Positions 45,903 to 55,367 of a stretch of 64,000 bases of DNA are shown here, one piece after another. Each line of letters starts with the position of its first letter. Positions within the stretch are counted from its first letter, which is position 1. The stretch comes from Symbiodinium natans (taxonomy: Eukaryota > Sar > Dinophyceae > Suessiales > Symbiodiniaceae): contig CAJNDS010002301.1 in assembly GCA_905221605.1 (NCBI GenBank), positions 1,498,192-1,562,191 on the forward strand, written 5' to 3'. The notes under the pieces are model-generated. The model did not search any database, had not been told where the DNA came from, and saw only the letters and a list, made by a program, of their open reading frames with translations. Both the position numbers and the translations under genes were made by a program.

Positions 45903-46689
45903 GATATTGACTTGACTGAATGCAGGTCTTGGTTTTTGTGCCGTCAGCCAGACTGATGCAGATCATCCTGGCTCAAGTTGGTTTACGTCGGCCACTGTTG
46001 CGTGAATGTGCTTTCTTGAGGAATGCCGCAATTCCTTTACTACAAGCACTCAGCCTGTTCATTCCACAGAAGTTTTCTACGCTTGCACGTAACTAGTTTT
46101 GGAGGGAGGAGTCTACGGACTCGCCAGGATCAGGCTCGCGCTGCCATGGCAGTCGTGGCGATGTCGGCCTCCAACGACGTGCCCTATTGGGGTCTTGATG
46201 CTTGGCTGGGGTGATCCTCCTCCCTACAGCCTTGCACCCTAAACCCTAAACTCTAAACCCCAAACCCTAAACCCTAAACCCTAAACCCTAAACCCTTCAG
46301 AACAATCGTTTTGGGAATCGGGATCGCACGACATGTGCCTGTGCTCATCAGGTAGAAGGGCCGATAAACCCCGGTTGTTAACCCTAAACCCTAAACCCTA
46401 ATCCGAGCTCCTGTTTAATCAAGCCCCCTACATTTAAAGAGATTTTTTTCGGCCGGAAGCCCGCCGGAAGACGACTTTCCATTAGGGTGGATTTCGTATG
46501 GGGATACCCCCCCCCCCCCCCCACATTTAAAGGAATTTTTTTGGGGGGCGTTCAAAAATCTGTCGGCAGGCTTCTTGTTTTGTTTGCGGAGATGCGAAGC
46601 TACAGCACCTCAGGGATCTGCAGCCTATTGTTTCTAGTAGAGAATCAATACAGGGCCATGGTCCAACTATTGCGGAACCCTGCATTCCT

Positions 46690-46890
46690 GGGAGGGCGGG
46701 GGGGGGGGGGGGGGGGGGGGGGGAGGGGGGGGGAGGAGGGGGGAGGGGGGGGGGAGGGGGGGGGGAGGGAGGGGAGGGGAAGGGGGGGGGGAGGGGGGGG
46801 GAAGGGGGGGGGGGAGGGGGGGGGAGGGGGGGGGGGGAGGGGGGGGGAGGGGGGGGGAGGGGGGGGGAGGGGGGGGGGAGGGCTCCGGAG
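46690..46890 (+). repeat. Poly-G/GGA purine tract
   Basis: G runs interrupted by single A or GA over about 200 bp. The long glycine/proline frames across it are composition artefacts. Confidence 0.9.
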
Positions 46891-47000
46891 GGGGCCCCCC
46901 CCCAATTAAACAGGAGCTCGGATTAAACCGTAAAACCCTAAACCCTAAACCCGGTTGTTGCGACGCACGGCCAGCAAGGAGACGGACACAGGAGTTCCAG

Positions 47001-47100
47001 GCGATGGCCGCTATGCAGTCAGTCGTGCAATGTTCCGCAGGGAGAAGGAGCGCATGCTTGCAGAGATTCGCCAAGATGCCAGTGCCTGGATCGCCGCAAG
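47001..47100 (+). CDS. Candidate exon upstream of the DUF4116 gene
   Basis: DGRYAVSRAMFRREKERMLA and EIRQDASAWIAAS are read after GTTCCAG|GCG. The charged, helical composition and the acceptor context look like a real exon, possibly near the N-terminus of the DUF4116 gene. There is no motif, and the junction to 47550 was not found. Confidence 0.35.
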
Positions 47101-47549
47101 TTTGTTCTTGTGGTAAAAAATCGTCATGCTTCTTCTGATCAAGGAGCTTAGACGTTGGAAGGAGGTTTGATTACGAAAAGTCTGGAAGCATACGTTATGC
47201 TTCCTATGATTCTTCTGGGTATGATATGATATCTTTCTATACACATATATACATACATACATGCATGCATGCATACATACATATATATATATATAGGAGC
47301 TTAGACCTTAGGAGGAGCTTAGATTCTGCCATGCCTCGAGAAGTGTGCGGTGCCTTGAGACCCCCAGAGACTCCAATACCCCTTAATTACGGAATTTTTC
47401 CTTTGAGTATAATCGGGTTCCTTATAAGGTTTAAGTCGGGTTCCTTGTATTGGTTCATAAGGAATATTCATTAATTTTGACACCCTAACCCGAAACCCTA
47501 AACCCCAACCCTAAACCCTTGATTAAAGGGTATGGGAGTCTGGGCCCAG

Positions 47550-47616
47550 GTGCATTAAGCGAAGCTTCGCCCGAGTTGCGAAGTGACCGTGAGGTGGTCA
47601 TGGCAGCCATTGAACA
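47550..47616 (+). CDS. DUF4116 repeat protein, exon 1 recognised
   Basis: Start of the recognised part of a protein built from 25-residue repeats of the form 'AS..Lk.DkevVlaAv.qnGlAL..'. The Pfam family DUF4116 has no known function; dinoflagellates carry many copies. This exon encodes one repeat (ALSEASPELRSDREVVMAAI-E). The last codon is split CA|GAG: a GA donor joins CCAG|G at 47939 to give AIEQNGLTLRYASPGL, restoring the consensus QNG. The gene runs through 50504-50734 in nine recognised exons, then into an acidic, proline-rich tail at 50840. The true start codon is not identified. Confidence 0.85.
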
Positions 47617-47938
47617 GAGTCTGGGCAGAGGTTTAGGGTTGAGGGTTTAAGGTTTAGGGTTTAGGGTTTAGGGTTTAGGGCTGCTTTGAAGGAAACCGAA
47701 AGTTGTTTGAGGTTTCAACACACGGAGAAAATTGGGCTGCATAGATACAGGGAGATCATGTTAAAGCATCGTTGCTACGTGCTGCGGGAAAGTGTGTTTA
47801 ACTTGGTAGCCCAGCGGTGCCCTTTACCCTTTTCTTGGTTCCGGGTTTCCTTATAAAGTAGCCAGCCCACAAAAAGGGCGCCCTTATTGTAATATGGTTG
47901 CTGGGCTACCAAGTTTCAGTTTCTTAGCAGCACTCCAG
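47617..47938 (+). other. GA-AG intron with telomeric tract plus family A introner
   Basis: The 322-bp intron starts GAGTCT and ends CTCCAG. It holds TTTAGGG repeats (about 47631-47681) near its 5' end and a full family A element (47802-47913) near its 3' end. The boundaries are set by the unbroken 25-residue repeat on either side. Confidence 0.8.
47802..47913 (+). mobile_element. Family A introner inside a DUF4116 intron
   Basis: CTTGGTAGCCCAGCGGTGCC ... GGTTGCTGGGCTACCAAG, 112 bp, within the GA-AG intron 47617-47938. Here it is only part of the intron. Confidence 0.88.
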
Positions 47939-48513
47939 GAATGGCCTTACCTTGCGCTACGCTTCCCCGGGCTTGCAGGACGACGTGGAGGTCGTGATGG
48001 CAGCAGTTCAGCGAACTGGCTTTGCCTTAGAATCCGCCTCGCCGGCCCTGAAAGGGAGTAAAGATGTGGTCATGGCCGCCGTCCGCTGTGATGGCTTGGC
48101 CTTGGAATGTGCTTCTGATGACATGCGAAAGGACTGGGAGGTTGTAATGGAAGCTGTCCGTCGTGATGGCTTGGCGTTGGTCTATGCCTCGAAAGATCTT
48201 AAGAACAACAAGGAGGTAGTGCTGGCTGCTGTAAATCAGATCTGGATCGCAGTGGAGTATGCGTCGGACGACCTGAAGCGAGACAAGGAGGTGAGCCTGG
48301 CCGCAATCCGACAGAATCCGCAAACCTTGGCTTCTCTTTCCAAAGACATGAAAAGGGACAAGGAAGTGGTGCTGTCGGCAATTCAGCAGAGCCCCCACGC
48401 CCTGGGGTTCGCCTCGAAAGACTTGAGGAAAGATCAGACGATCGTCATGGCGGCACTTCACAAGTCATGCTCGGCACTGGCCTATGCCACTGAAGATCTG
48501 AAGAAGGACAAGG
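47939..48513 (+). CDS. DUF4116 repeat protein, main exon
   Basis: This is the largest clear coding exon of the window (575 bp), with about seven and a half repeats. Each repeat has a helix 'kevVmaAv.r.G.AL' followed by 'AS..Lk.d'. Examples are ASPGLQDDVEVVMAAVQRTG and ASDDLKRDKEVSLAAIRQNP. It lacks introns, unlike the flanking repeats, each of which is interrupted. The donor is GAC AAG G|GCTTC. Confidence 0.92.
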
Positions 48514-48614
48514 GCTTCTTAGTGAGTACACTGTACACTTTTTTGGGTACTGTATGCCCTTATAGAACTGAAAAAAGTACGCTTTTTTGGGGGCCTATGA
48601 ACTCAGCAACGAAG
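48514..48614 (+). mobile_element. Family G element forming a GC-AG intron
   Basis: The 101-bp intron is bounded by GCTTC on both sides (GCTTC-TTAGTGAGT ... CTCAGCAACGAAG-GCTTC). Removing it gives DKGFMMEAVQ in frame. A second copy with the same inverted arms lies at 21622-21730 inside a dynein intron. The element therefore behaves as an introner with a 4-5 bp target duplication. Confidence 0.8.
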
Positions 48615-48714
48615 GCTTCATGATGGAGGCGGTGCAAAAGAATGGCTTTGCCTTGCGCCACGCCTCCGCTCGCATCAAGAAGGACAAGGATGTGGTGACT
48701 CGCGCCGTCCAACA
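48615..48714 (+). CDS. DUF4116 repeat protein, exon 3
   Basis: FMMEAVQKNGFALRHASARI continues KKDKDVVTRAVQ. The Gln codon is split CA|GACT (GA donor) and completed by CCCCAG|G at 48833, giving AVQQNGLALDNAS. The intron is 48715-48832 (118 bp). Confidence 0.88.
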
Positions 48715-48832
48715 GACTCAGGGCTAGGTTTGAACATAATCTTTCAATCTTTATTCCCCCTTCAGCCCCTATAAAACCCTTACTAAAGTTGCTAAAGCTA
48801 CAGCTTTTTTTGCCCCCCCAAACCAACCCCAG

Positions 48833-48889
48833 GAATGGGCTGGCCTTAGACAACGCCTCACCAGAGCTGCGCAATGACTGGGAGGTTGT
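48833..48889 (+). CDS. DUF4116 repeat protein, exon 4
   Basis: NGLALDNASPELRNDWEVV is one repeat. The donor is GT|GTTG, and the following intron 48890-48989 is exactly one family A element plus its target duplication. The join gives WEVVLAASRQNPFALDYAS. Confidence 0.88.
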
Positions 48890-48989
48890 GTTGCTTAGTA
48901 GCCCAGTGGTACCCTTTACCCTTTTGTTGTTTATGGGTTCCCTTATAAAATCACCAACCCAAAAGAAGGGTGCCCTTATTATAATCAAG
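48890..48989 (+). mobile_element. Family A introner equal to a whole intron (GT-AG)
   Basis: GTTG + CTTAGTAGCCCAGTGGTACC ... ATAATCAAG, then GTTG again in the exon. The 100-bp intron equals one target copy plus an element whose right arm has been eroded to CAAG. Confidence 0.85.
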
Positions 48990-49049
48990 GTTGGCCGCCA
49001 GCCGCCAAAATCCCTTTGCCTTGGACTACGCCTCGCAATCCCTGAAGAA
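48990..49049 (+). CDS. DUF4116 repeat protein, exon 5
   Basis: LAASRQNPFALDYASQSLKK; the codon split AA|GAGCC (GA donor) is completed by GTGGAG|G at 49410, giving SLKKNRDFILAAVAQDG. The intron 49050-49409 is mostly a 250-bp CCCTAAA array. Confidence 0.85.
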
Positions 49050-49125
49050 GAGCCTGGGCTGTTTTTGGAGACGAGTTTGGCTGTTTTTGTGCGGGCCGTT
49101 GTTAAACCTCAAGGGTTCGGGACGT

Positions 49126-49375
49126 AAACCCTAAACCCTAAACCATAAACCCTAAACCCCAAACCCCAAACCCCAAACCCTAAACCCTACACCCTAAATC
49201 CCTAAACCCTAAACCCTAAACCCTAAACCCTAAACCCTAAACCCTAAACCCTAAACCCTAAACCCTAAACCTAAACCCTAAACCCTAAACCCTAAACCCT
49301 AACCCTAAACCCTAAACCCTAAACCTCTAACCCTAAACCCTAAACCTCTAACCCTAAACCCTAAAAACCCCAAAC
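49126..49375 (-). repeat. CCCTAAA array, 250 bp, in a DUF4116 intron
   Basis: Mixed CCCTAAA and CCCCAAA units, ending 35 bases before the exon at 49410. Confidence 0.92.
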
Positions 49376-49409
49376 CCAAAAATCTAGGGGGTTGCAAGAA
49401 TCAGTGGAG

Positions 49410-49494
49410 GAACCGCGACTTCATCCTCGCGGCCGTTGCCCAGGACGGCTTTGCCCTGGAGTTTGCCGTGGACCACCTCAAGGAGGACAAGGAG
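49410..49494 (+). CDS. DUF4116 repeat protein, exon 6
   Basis: NRDFILAAVAQDGFALEFAV continues DHLKEDKE. The donor is GAG|GCC, followed after 5 bases by TTTAGGG repeats. It joins 50059 to give EDKEVVLAAVQ. CCCTAAA on the left and TTTAGGG on the right enclose this 85-bp exon. Confidence 0.88.
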
Positions 49495-50058
49495 GCCATT
49501 TAGGGTTTAGGGTTTAGGGTTTAGGGTTTAGGGTTTAGGGTTTGGGGTTTGGGGTTTGGGGTTTGGGGTTTGGGGTTTAGGGAAGCTAGGAATTTAGAGT
49601 TTAGGACTTAGGGACTATAGGGTTTATGGGGAAGTTGTGGTTCATGGCTTCTTGCGGGGGTCGGGGGAGCGTCTTGCCAGCCCTTACCATATATGACAAT
49701 GCCGACGCGATCAAATTTACCTTACGGGCTCGCTGGGTAGTTCAGCTTTAGCCTGTTTGGTCATATATAATACTGAAACACAAGAAACGGTTTGGGCTAA
49801 GGTATTCAGCCCCTAAGTTCCTGAGTAAGGTACTCAGCCCCTAGGTTCCTGAGCACGCAAGCAGATGCAGCAACTTGTTTTCAACCTTTCAACAATCAGG
49901 CGACTGCGCCCACCGAGCTGATGGCACCCCCTAACGCGTGAACCATCGCCAAGCGGGCCAAACGCATGTTGTCGACATGACATGATTTAGGGTTTAGGGT
50001 TTAGGGTCAACTAATCCAATGAGGGCCTGGGTAGTTCCTTGTCCCTGGGAGCTTCCAG

Positions 50059-50081
50059 GTCGTTCTGGCCGCCGTTCAAGA
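50059..50081 (+). CDS. DUF4116 repeat protein, 23-bp micro-exon
   Basis: VVLAAVQ plus two bases lie between TTCCAG|GTC and CAA GA|GAGA (GA donor). It joins 50288 as AAVQENGFALEHAS. It is recognised only because both neighbours require exactly this piece of the repeat. Confidence 0.78.
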
Positions 50082-50287
50082 GAGACTGGCTCCAATTCAG
50101 TCAAGCATGAGGTCCGCTTTGTGTGACACAATACCGCTGCAATTGTGACATACATAAGCTCTTGCGCCATGAAAGCGACATTGTGATGTTTGCATCGTGA
50201 TGACTCCTAAACCCTAAGGCCCTAAACCCGAAACCCTAAACCCTGAACCCTAAACCCTAAGCCCTAAACCCTAGACCTCGTTCCCAG

Positions 50288-50388
50288 GAACGGCTTCGCC
50301 TTGGAGCATGCTTCCGAGCGTCTGAAGAACGACCCAGAGATTGTGTATGCGGCTTGCTCCCAAGATCCTCATGCTTTGGAATCTTGGT
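50288..50388 (+). CDS. DUF4116 repeat protein, exon 8
   Basis: NGFALEHASERLKNDPEIVY continues AACSQDPHAL. The donor is TTG|GAAT (GA). The next intron (50389-50503) is one family A element with a CCCTAAA insertion. The join reads PHALEYASPRLKDD. Confidence 0.88.
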
Positions 50389-50503
50389 AGCCCAGTGGTA
50401 CCCTTTTTTGGGGGGGAGTTCCTGAAGCCTAAACCCTAAACCCTAAACCCTAAACCCCCAAAAAGGGTACCCTTGTTGTAGTATGGTTACTTCGGCCACC
50501 CAG
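50389..50503 (+). mobile_element. Family A introner equal to a whole intron (GA-AG)
   Basis: GAAT + CTTGGTAGCCCAGTGGTACC ... GGTTACTTCGGCCACCCAG, then GAAT in the exon. A CCCTAAA tract occupies the middle. Confidence 0.85.
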
Positions 50504-50734
50504 GAATATGCTTCTCCTCGTCTGAAAGATGACAAGGCCCTGGTCATGTCCGCTGTCCTTCGGAATGGCTTTGTCCTGAGGCACGCCTCAGAACGGCTGC
50601 AGATGGACGAGCAGCTTCTCTTGAAAGCAGATCCATCTCTGTGCGACACGGATGTGAACAGCAGTTCCGAGAAGTCTGACTTTGCCGTGCAGTCTCCAGA
50701 GTGGAGTCAGCAAGAGGCAGTGGAATCCGTGGAA
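50504..50734 (+). CDS. DUF4116 repeat protein, last repeats and linker
   Basis: EYASPRLKDDKALVMSAVLR and NGFVLRHASERLQMDEQLLL are the last two repeats. An acidic, serine-rich linker without the repeat pattern follows. It ends GTG GAA|GCCC, where the donor GC is formed at the edge of a CCCTAAA tract. The next island starts after ACGCAG|GGC at 50840. Confidence 0.85.
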
Positions 50735-50839
50735 GCCCTAAACCTTAAAACCTAACACCTTAACCCTAAACCCTGAACCCTAAACCCTAAACCCCAAACC
50801 CCAAACCCTAAACCCTAAACCCTAAACTCCCTGACGCAG

Positions 50840-50964
50840 GGCATCCGGGTGCACGGCCCGGATCTCGCGGCCGGCGCCATGGCTACGGAGCCGGAGCCTC
50901 TTCCAAGCGACCATGAGTCGTATCCATTGGAGCCGTACCAAGATGACCAGCTTTCGGCACCAGG
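50840..50964 (+). CDS. DUF4116 protein, acidic tail exon
   Basis: GIRVHGPDLAAGAMATEPEP is followed by an acidic, Pro/Tyr-containing stretch ending LSAP and GG. The donor lies inside the first telomeric unit (GG|GTTTAG). Joined to 51022 it reads LSAPGPEDTEVLAGGEEGPE. Membership in the same gene as the repeats is inferred from strand, spacing and phase. Confidence 0.65.
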
Positions 50965-51021
50965 GTTTAGGGTTTAGGGTTTAGGGTTTAGGGTTTAGGG
51001 TTTAGGGTTTAGGGTTTCAAG
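50965..51021 (+). other. 57-bp intron made of telomeric repeat
   Basis: The intron begins GTTTAGGG, consists of about seven TTTAGGG units, and ends TTTCAAG. Both flanks read in the same frame as one low-complexity acidic/proline-rich protein (SAPG|PEDTEV). Unspliced, the frame would hit TAG inside the repeat. Confidence 0.7.
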
Positions 51022-51715
51022 CCCTGAGGACACAGAAGTTCTTGCAGGTGGCGAAGAAGGCCCCGAAGACCTTCCGACACCCATCCCGGAGCACCTCGAA
51101 GATGGCGAAGTCTGGCCTCCGAAAGAACCGGATCCAGGCTTTCCATACCAACCTGACCCAGAAGAGCCTGCAGTGCCGACACTGCCGCCTCTGCCGACAC
51201 AGAAGGCAAAGCCAGAGACCAGGGAGGCAGATGAGCTCACAGTGCTCACACCTCGAGGTAAAGCTGAGGACGCAGAGGTTCCGGGTGGCGGAGACAGCCC
51301 CGAGGACGCTCCGAGTCCAGTCCCGGACGAGCCCGCCGTGCAGACTCCGCCGACACAGAAGGCAGAGCCAACAAGTCCATGCACCGTCACAGGCACAGAG
51401 GAGCTCACCTTCCCCACACCTCTTTATCCCTCCGAGGAGCATCTCAATCCCCAAAGCCCCCCGGATTCCTCGGCACCGAGCCCTCGCGAGGAGTGCTCAA
51501 CCGAGTGCCAGCATACCTATCTTCCCGGGCCCAGTCGCGAGCCCACGCCCGAATTCGACCATCCGGCGATGTTCGCCACAGCATCTGGCCAGCGCTTGAG
51601 AAGAGGATGTATTTATAGCGGTTTTGCTCTAACCACTATAAATAAGAACGCCCTGCGCGAGGCAGCCCCGAAACAGCTTTTTTTCGAGGCCTCAGGAAAG
51701 CCCGCGAGAATATAG
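51022..51715 (+). CDS. Acidic proline-rich tail exon, disordered
   Basis: The frame is open for about 230 residues. PEDTEVLAGGEEGPEDLPTP is followed by repeated E/P/T/S-rich sequence with two copies of 'P.PTQKAKPE/TPPTQKAEP' and the motif SPREECSTECQHTYLPGPSR, ending at TAG (51713). The composition suggests an unstructured, acidic C-terminal region with no known domain. Downstream, 629 bp later, most of it is repeated. The stop may be real or lie in an intron. Confidence 0.6.
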
Positions 51716-52488
51716 ATCCTATCAATTCCTTTCGGCAAACAGAGGCTAAAAACACAAAAAATATCCCAACCCAGGTGCAACAAGAACATCCGTGCCCGGC
51801 CTTCGAGCGCGATGCGAGCGTGCCCTTGACGGGGCCTGCGCTCGAGCGCTGCTTCGGTTTCATAGCGTCGCTGCGACCAGCGGGAGCTAAACCTGAGGGC
51901 GCAGATGTTCCGGGTGGCGGATACGGCCCCGAGGACGTTCCGAATCCAGTCCTCGACGAGCCCGCCGTGCAGACTCCGCCGACACAGAAGTCCGAGCCAG
52001 AGAGTCCATGCGCCATCACAGTTCCCACACCTCTTTATCCTTCCAAGGAGCATCTGGGCCCCAACAGCCCCCCAGATTCCTTGGCACCGAGCCCTCGCGA
52101 GGAGTGCTCAACCGAGTGCCAGCACACCTATCTTCCCGGGCCCAGTCGCGAGCCCACACCCGAATTCGGCCACCCGGTGATGTTCGCCACAGCACCTGGC
52201 CAGCGCTTGAGAAGAGGATGTGTCTATGTGTCCTTTTTTGCCGAAACCACTATAAGAGCTCCGTGCGCGATGCCGTCCCTATACAGCTTTACCTCGAGTC
52301 CTCACAATTTTCGGACTAGAGTTTATTAATCCCTATAGGCCAACAGAAGCTGAATACAAATGTATCCCAGCCCAGGTGCAACAAGAACATCCGTGCCCGG
52401 CCTTTGAGCGCGATGCGAGCGTCCCCTTGACGGGGCCTACGCTCGAGCGCTGCTTCGGTTTCATAGCGTCGCTGCGACCAGTGGGACC
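51259..52488 (+). repeat. Two-unit tandem duplication, period 629 bp
   Basis: Unit 1 is 51259-51887 and unit 2 is 51888-52488. The units share the coding core and a non-coding end (for example CAGGTGCAACAAGAACATCC and CTCGAGCGCTGCTTCGGTTT, present in both). Similarity is high across the core, so the duplication is fairly recent. Confidence 0.85.
51775..52329 (+). pseudogene. Tandem duplicate of the proline-rich tail (partial copy)
   Basis: The + frame repeats the tail exon: GADVPGGGYGPEDVPNPV, TPPTQKSEPESPC, SPREECSTECQHTYLPGPSR and EPTPEFGHPVMFATAPGQRL. It lacks the first part of the tail and has no partner repeat exons. It could be an alternative terminal exon; I rate a decaying duplicate as more likely because its 3' part diverges out of similarity. 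Confidence 0.5.
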
Positions 52489-53782
52489 TTCATGAACCCC
52501 AAACGGCTTTCGAAACGGCTTTAAGTGGTCTATAGAAGTTTCTGTTCTTGTAGAGCTTAGACGTGGAACTTCGTTGGGGTTGTTTGGGTCCTCACTGACT
52601 AAGAACCCACAGGGTGAACAAGAGATCAAGCGTCCAGCCGTTTCCAGGATGTCTCTTGTCACCCCCCGTTTCCTTATGTTCCTTGACGAGAGCCGGAGGC
52701 TTGGTTCCTGTGGGATTCCTAGGTTTAGGGTTTATAGGGTTTAGGGTTTAGGGTTTAGGGTTTAGGGTTTAGGGTTTAGGGTTTAGGGTTTAGGGTAGGA
52801 CCAGCGCAATTTGTCACAGTGGAGCGGGCTCTCTGCCCCCTCCTGCCACGCATCAGACAGAAAAGAATGCATCTTCCCCCCCCACCCCCCTGTAGTTGCG
52901 CCTGGAAGTTCATGGGTACATGTAAGTAGGGTTAGACGTAGGGCAGTTGTACTTGGAACCCAAGTTCGAAGGCCACTTCTAAGTAGCAATGAACCTCCAA
53001 GTAAGGCTTTATCCGGGCGGGGCGACAGGCAGCCACTTTCCAAGATCACTTGAAGCCAGCTCACTCCATGACTGCCCACCGCCCAGACAGGACAGAAAGC
53101 TCCTGATTGATCCTGTCGGAAGCCCAGGTTGTTCTTAGCAGCTAAGGAACAAGAGGCGTAGATATTTCCTCGAGGTACGCGATTCCTTCGTTCCGTATGA
53201 ATAACCAACCCAGTTTTGTCGAAGGGCTGGCAGATACTTAGCCTTGGTTTTGGGGTCACGAGCCAGTTTTGTCCTTTTGCTTGTGTCGCGCAGATGGTCG
53301 ACGGACAGTCGCTTGTCTCAGTATCCGTCTAAGCCTTTGTCTTCTGGCTGAGTTTAGAGCACCCTCTCCAAGGACAACTGGGTTAGCATCCTGAATGCCG
53401 AGCCGATCTTTGAGGTCCCCATGCGGCATGGGGTCAACTCATCAGATGCGACTCATTTTCCCTTAACCTCCTAGACCGCTGCGACCCGCAACCCGAAAGC
53501 CCCAAACACCCGCTAGGGTGTCGCTGTGCCTGTCATACACTCCTGTCATACCTCTTCCGCAAGTAGGTGCTGGATAGGGTCATGGAGTGCATGTCTTCAA
53601 TGCCGGCTGGGCAAGTACCCTTAGGCACAAAATGGCACAACATCCTTCTAATTATAGTAGACAGTATGATTTCCCCAACAAAAACAAAACAACAATCGCC
53701 AGAACATAGATTAGTAAACAAATGTAACATACATACATATATATATATATACGCACACATATCTATAATATATCTTATCTAC

Positions 53783-53813
<31 letters not shown>

Positions 53814-55052
53814 TGTATGTATATATATATATATATATATATATGTCTATGTGTATTTGCCAGAGGCGGTCGACGCCTTCGCCGCCGAGCGTTTGCCGTG
53901 GGGCGATGATGGAGCAGCAAAAAGGAGCCTCTTTGGGGGGGAGTTTAGCTGGGGTTTAGTAATTTAGGGTTTAGGGAGGGGGAGGGGGGGGGGAGTAACA
54001 AAAAGAAGGAGCCTCTTTGGCGGAAGTTGGGGGGGGGGGGGGGGGTTAATTGAGGTTTAGGTTTAGGGTTCTAAGGGTGTGTGGGGGGGCGGGGAAATGG
54101 GAGTGGGGGAATATGAAGTTTAGGGTTCATAAGGGTCTCTGTGTGGGCGGGAGGGAGTTTGACTGAGGTTCAGGGTTTAGGGTTCATCGGGGTCTCTGGA
54201 GGTCTGTGGGGGCTAGAGGTCCTCGACGGCTCAGGGTTCACGAAAGATTTAGAGGCTGGCGCTGCAGCACCGAGGGCTCTGGGTGAAGGGCGTTAGGATG
54301 TTAGAATGGGACTTCACTTGTCTCAGTGCTTTCAGAGAAGGAACCCCGAAGCCCAAACCCCTAGTACAAAACCCTAAACTCGAAACTCTAAACTCTAAAC
54401 CCTAAACTCAAACCGGTCTTATTTACAACCCCAAAACCCCACATAAACTCAACAGCTCTAAACCCTAAACCCAGCAGCCCTTCTTACACAACCCTCAATA
54501 GCAGCTCCAGGCTGTTGGAAACCCTAAACCCTAAACCCCAAACCCTACACCCTAAACCCTAAACCTCAAACCCTGAACCCTAAACCCTAAACCCTACATC
54601 GACCTTGAACGTAAAACAGGGCCACAACTTGAAGGGTCACTTTGGTTCCTTTGGCTTCAGGTGGGTTGGGTTTAGGGTTTAGGGATGTTTAGGGTTTAGG
54701 GTTTAGGGTTTAAGGTTATAGGGGTGAAGTCTCCAGCGGATGCCGGCGCGGGTGGGCTCAGCCACACGCACATGCCTCAAGAGGCGTCTACTCTTTTGTT
54801 GATGCCAGACTTCCTTATATAGTTTCCAAGCCCCAGAAAAGGGGTGCCCAAAACAGTTAGCGATGGGTAGGGCATGTAGCCTCTCGACCTGACGTCCTAA
54901 ACTTGACATTTTCAATCAGGTCGCACTTAGTAGAAGCCGATGCATGATACAGTAGGTGCAGATCTCCGAACCTGTCAGTGAAGCTGAAGAAATGCCACAG
55001 ATTTCTGATAGAGGCCTGAGGGTGCACTCACTCGACTGACCGTGATGCCGCG
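52489..55052. other. Spacer between the DUF4116 and oxygenase genes
   Basis: A TTTAGGG tract lies at 52720-52797, a family F hairpin at 52901-53001, a TGTA/TA microsatellite at 53735-53845, G-rich text at 53935-54045 and CCCTAAA/TTTAGGG tracts at 54360-54720. One frame with a coding look (PAQFVTVERALCPLLPRIRQ, about 52800-52860) has no known motif. No promoter could be recognised. Confidence 0.4.
52901..53001 (+). mobile_element. Family F inverted-repeat element
   Basis: CCTGGAAGTTCATGGGTACA ... ATGAACCTCCAAG, 101 bp. Confidence 0.7.
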
Positions 55053-55367
55053 ATGACACTCCGAGCGGTGCAGCAGGCTCTGATCAGAAGCCGGTTTGCG
55101 CATCCCCGCGCCCCGGAGACTCTGCTACATGCTGGCGCAGCGGCGCCTGAGAGGGGACTGCTCTGGTCATCGCCACGCAGGCAGGCCTTCGACCACGTCA
55201 TCAGCGAGGCAGAGGCGGCCCTACTGAGTGGGGCTGCTGGAAGGGCCTTCTCCTCAGGGTTCTTTGACGTGGCGGCTGCAGACTGCTCCTTGGCCCCTTT
55301 GGCTTCGAGTGCTGGGGATGAGGGCCTCCTGGGACCTGTCGCCCAAGAGCTGGTCACTCGCCTTGCT
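55053..55367 (+). CDS. 2OG-Fe(II) oxygenase, probable first exon
   Basis: The frame opens with ATG (MTLRAVQQALIRSRFAHPRA) and runs 105 codons to GCT|GTGAGC, the strongest canonical donor of the window. The sequence is Ala-rich with a region EAALLSGAAGRAFSSGFFDV that could be a helix of the N-terminal part. It is assigned to the oxygenase because it is the nearest upstream open exon on the same strand. No domain is visible in it. Confidence 0.5.

Larger units (their letters stand above)
35534..47549. other. First half of the 22-kb dynein intron, no confirmed gene
   Basis: Paired CCCTAAA (36222-36322) and TTTAGGG (36440-36537) tracts, a CT array (37739-37805), a TA-rich patch (40190-40340), CCCTATAAA-type repeats (41195-41457), GGGCTTTAA-type repeats (42300-42600) and several hairpin elements are seen. 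Short frames that look coding but carry no known motif are LEGAPDLRDLLADGGSELLR (about 40078-40140), ELRDTLGLPIPAT (about 45318-45357) and the island at 47001. More nested exons are likely. Confidence 0.45.

Noticed and set aside
46487-47074. Long glycine-rich and proline-rich frames on both strands
   Set aside because: They are translations of a poly-G/GGA tract, open in several frames at once.
48027-48461. Minus-strand frame of 144 residues
   Set aside because: It is the antisense shadow of the DUF4116 exon, whose repeat pattern is unmistakable on the + strand.
48521-48526. GTGAGT as the donor of the DUF4116 intron
   Set aside because: It matches the consensus well, but no AG downstream restores the frame; the GC donor at 48514 does.
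51017-51454. Minus-strand frames over the proline-rich tail
   Set aside because: They are shadows of a GC-rich coding exon; the + frame alone shows conserved units between the two tandem copies.
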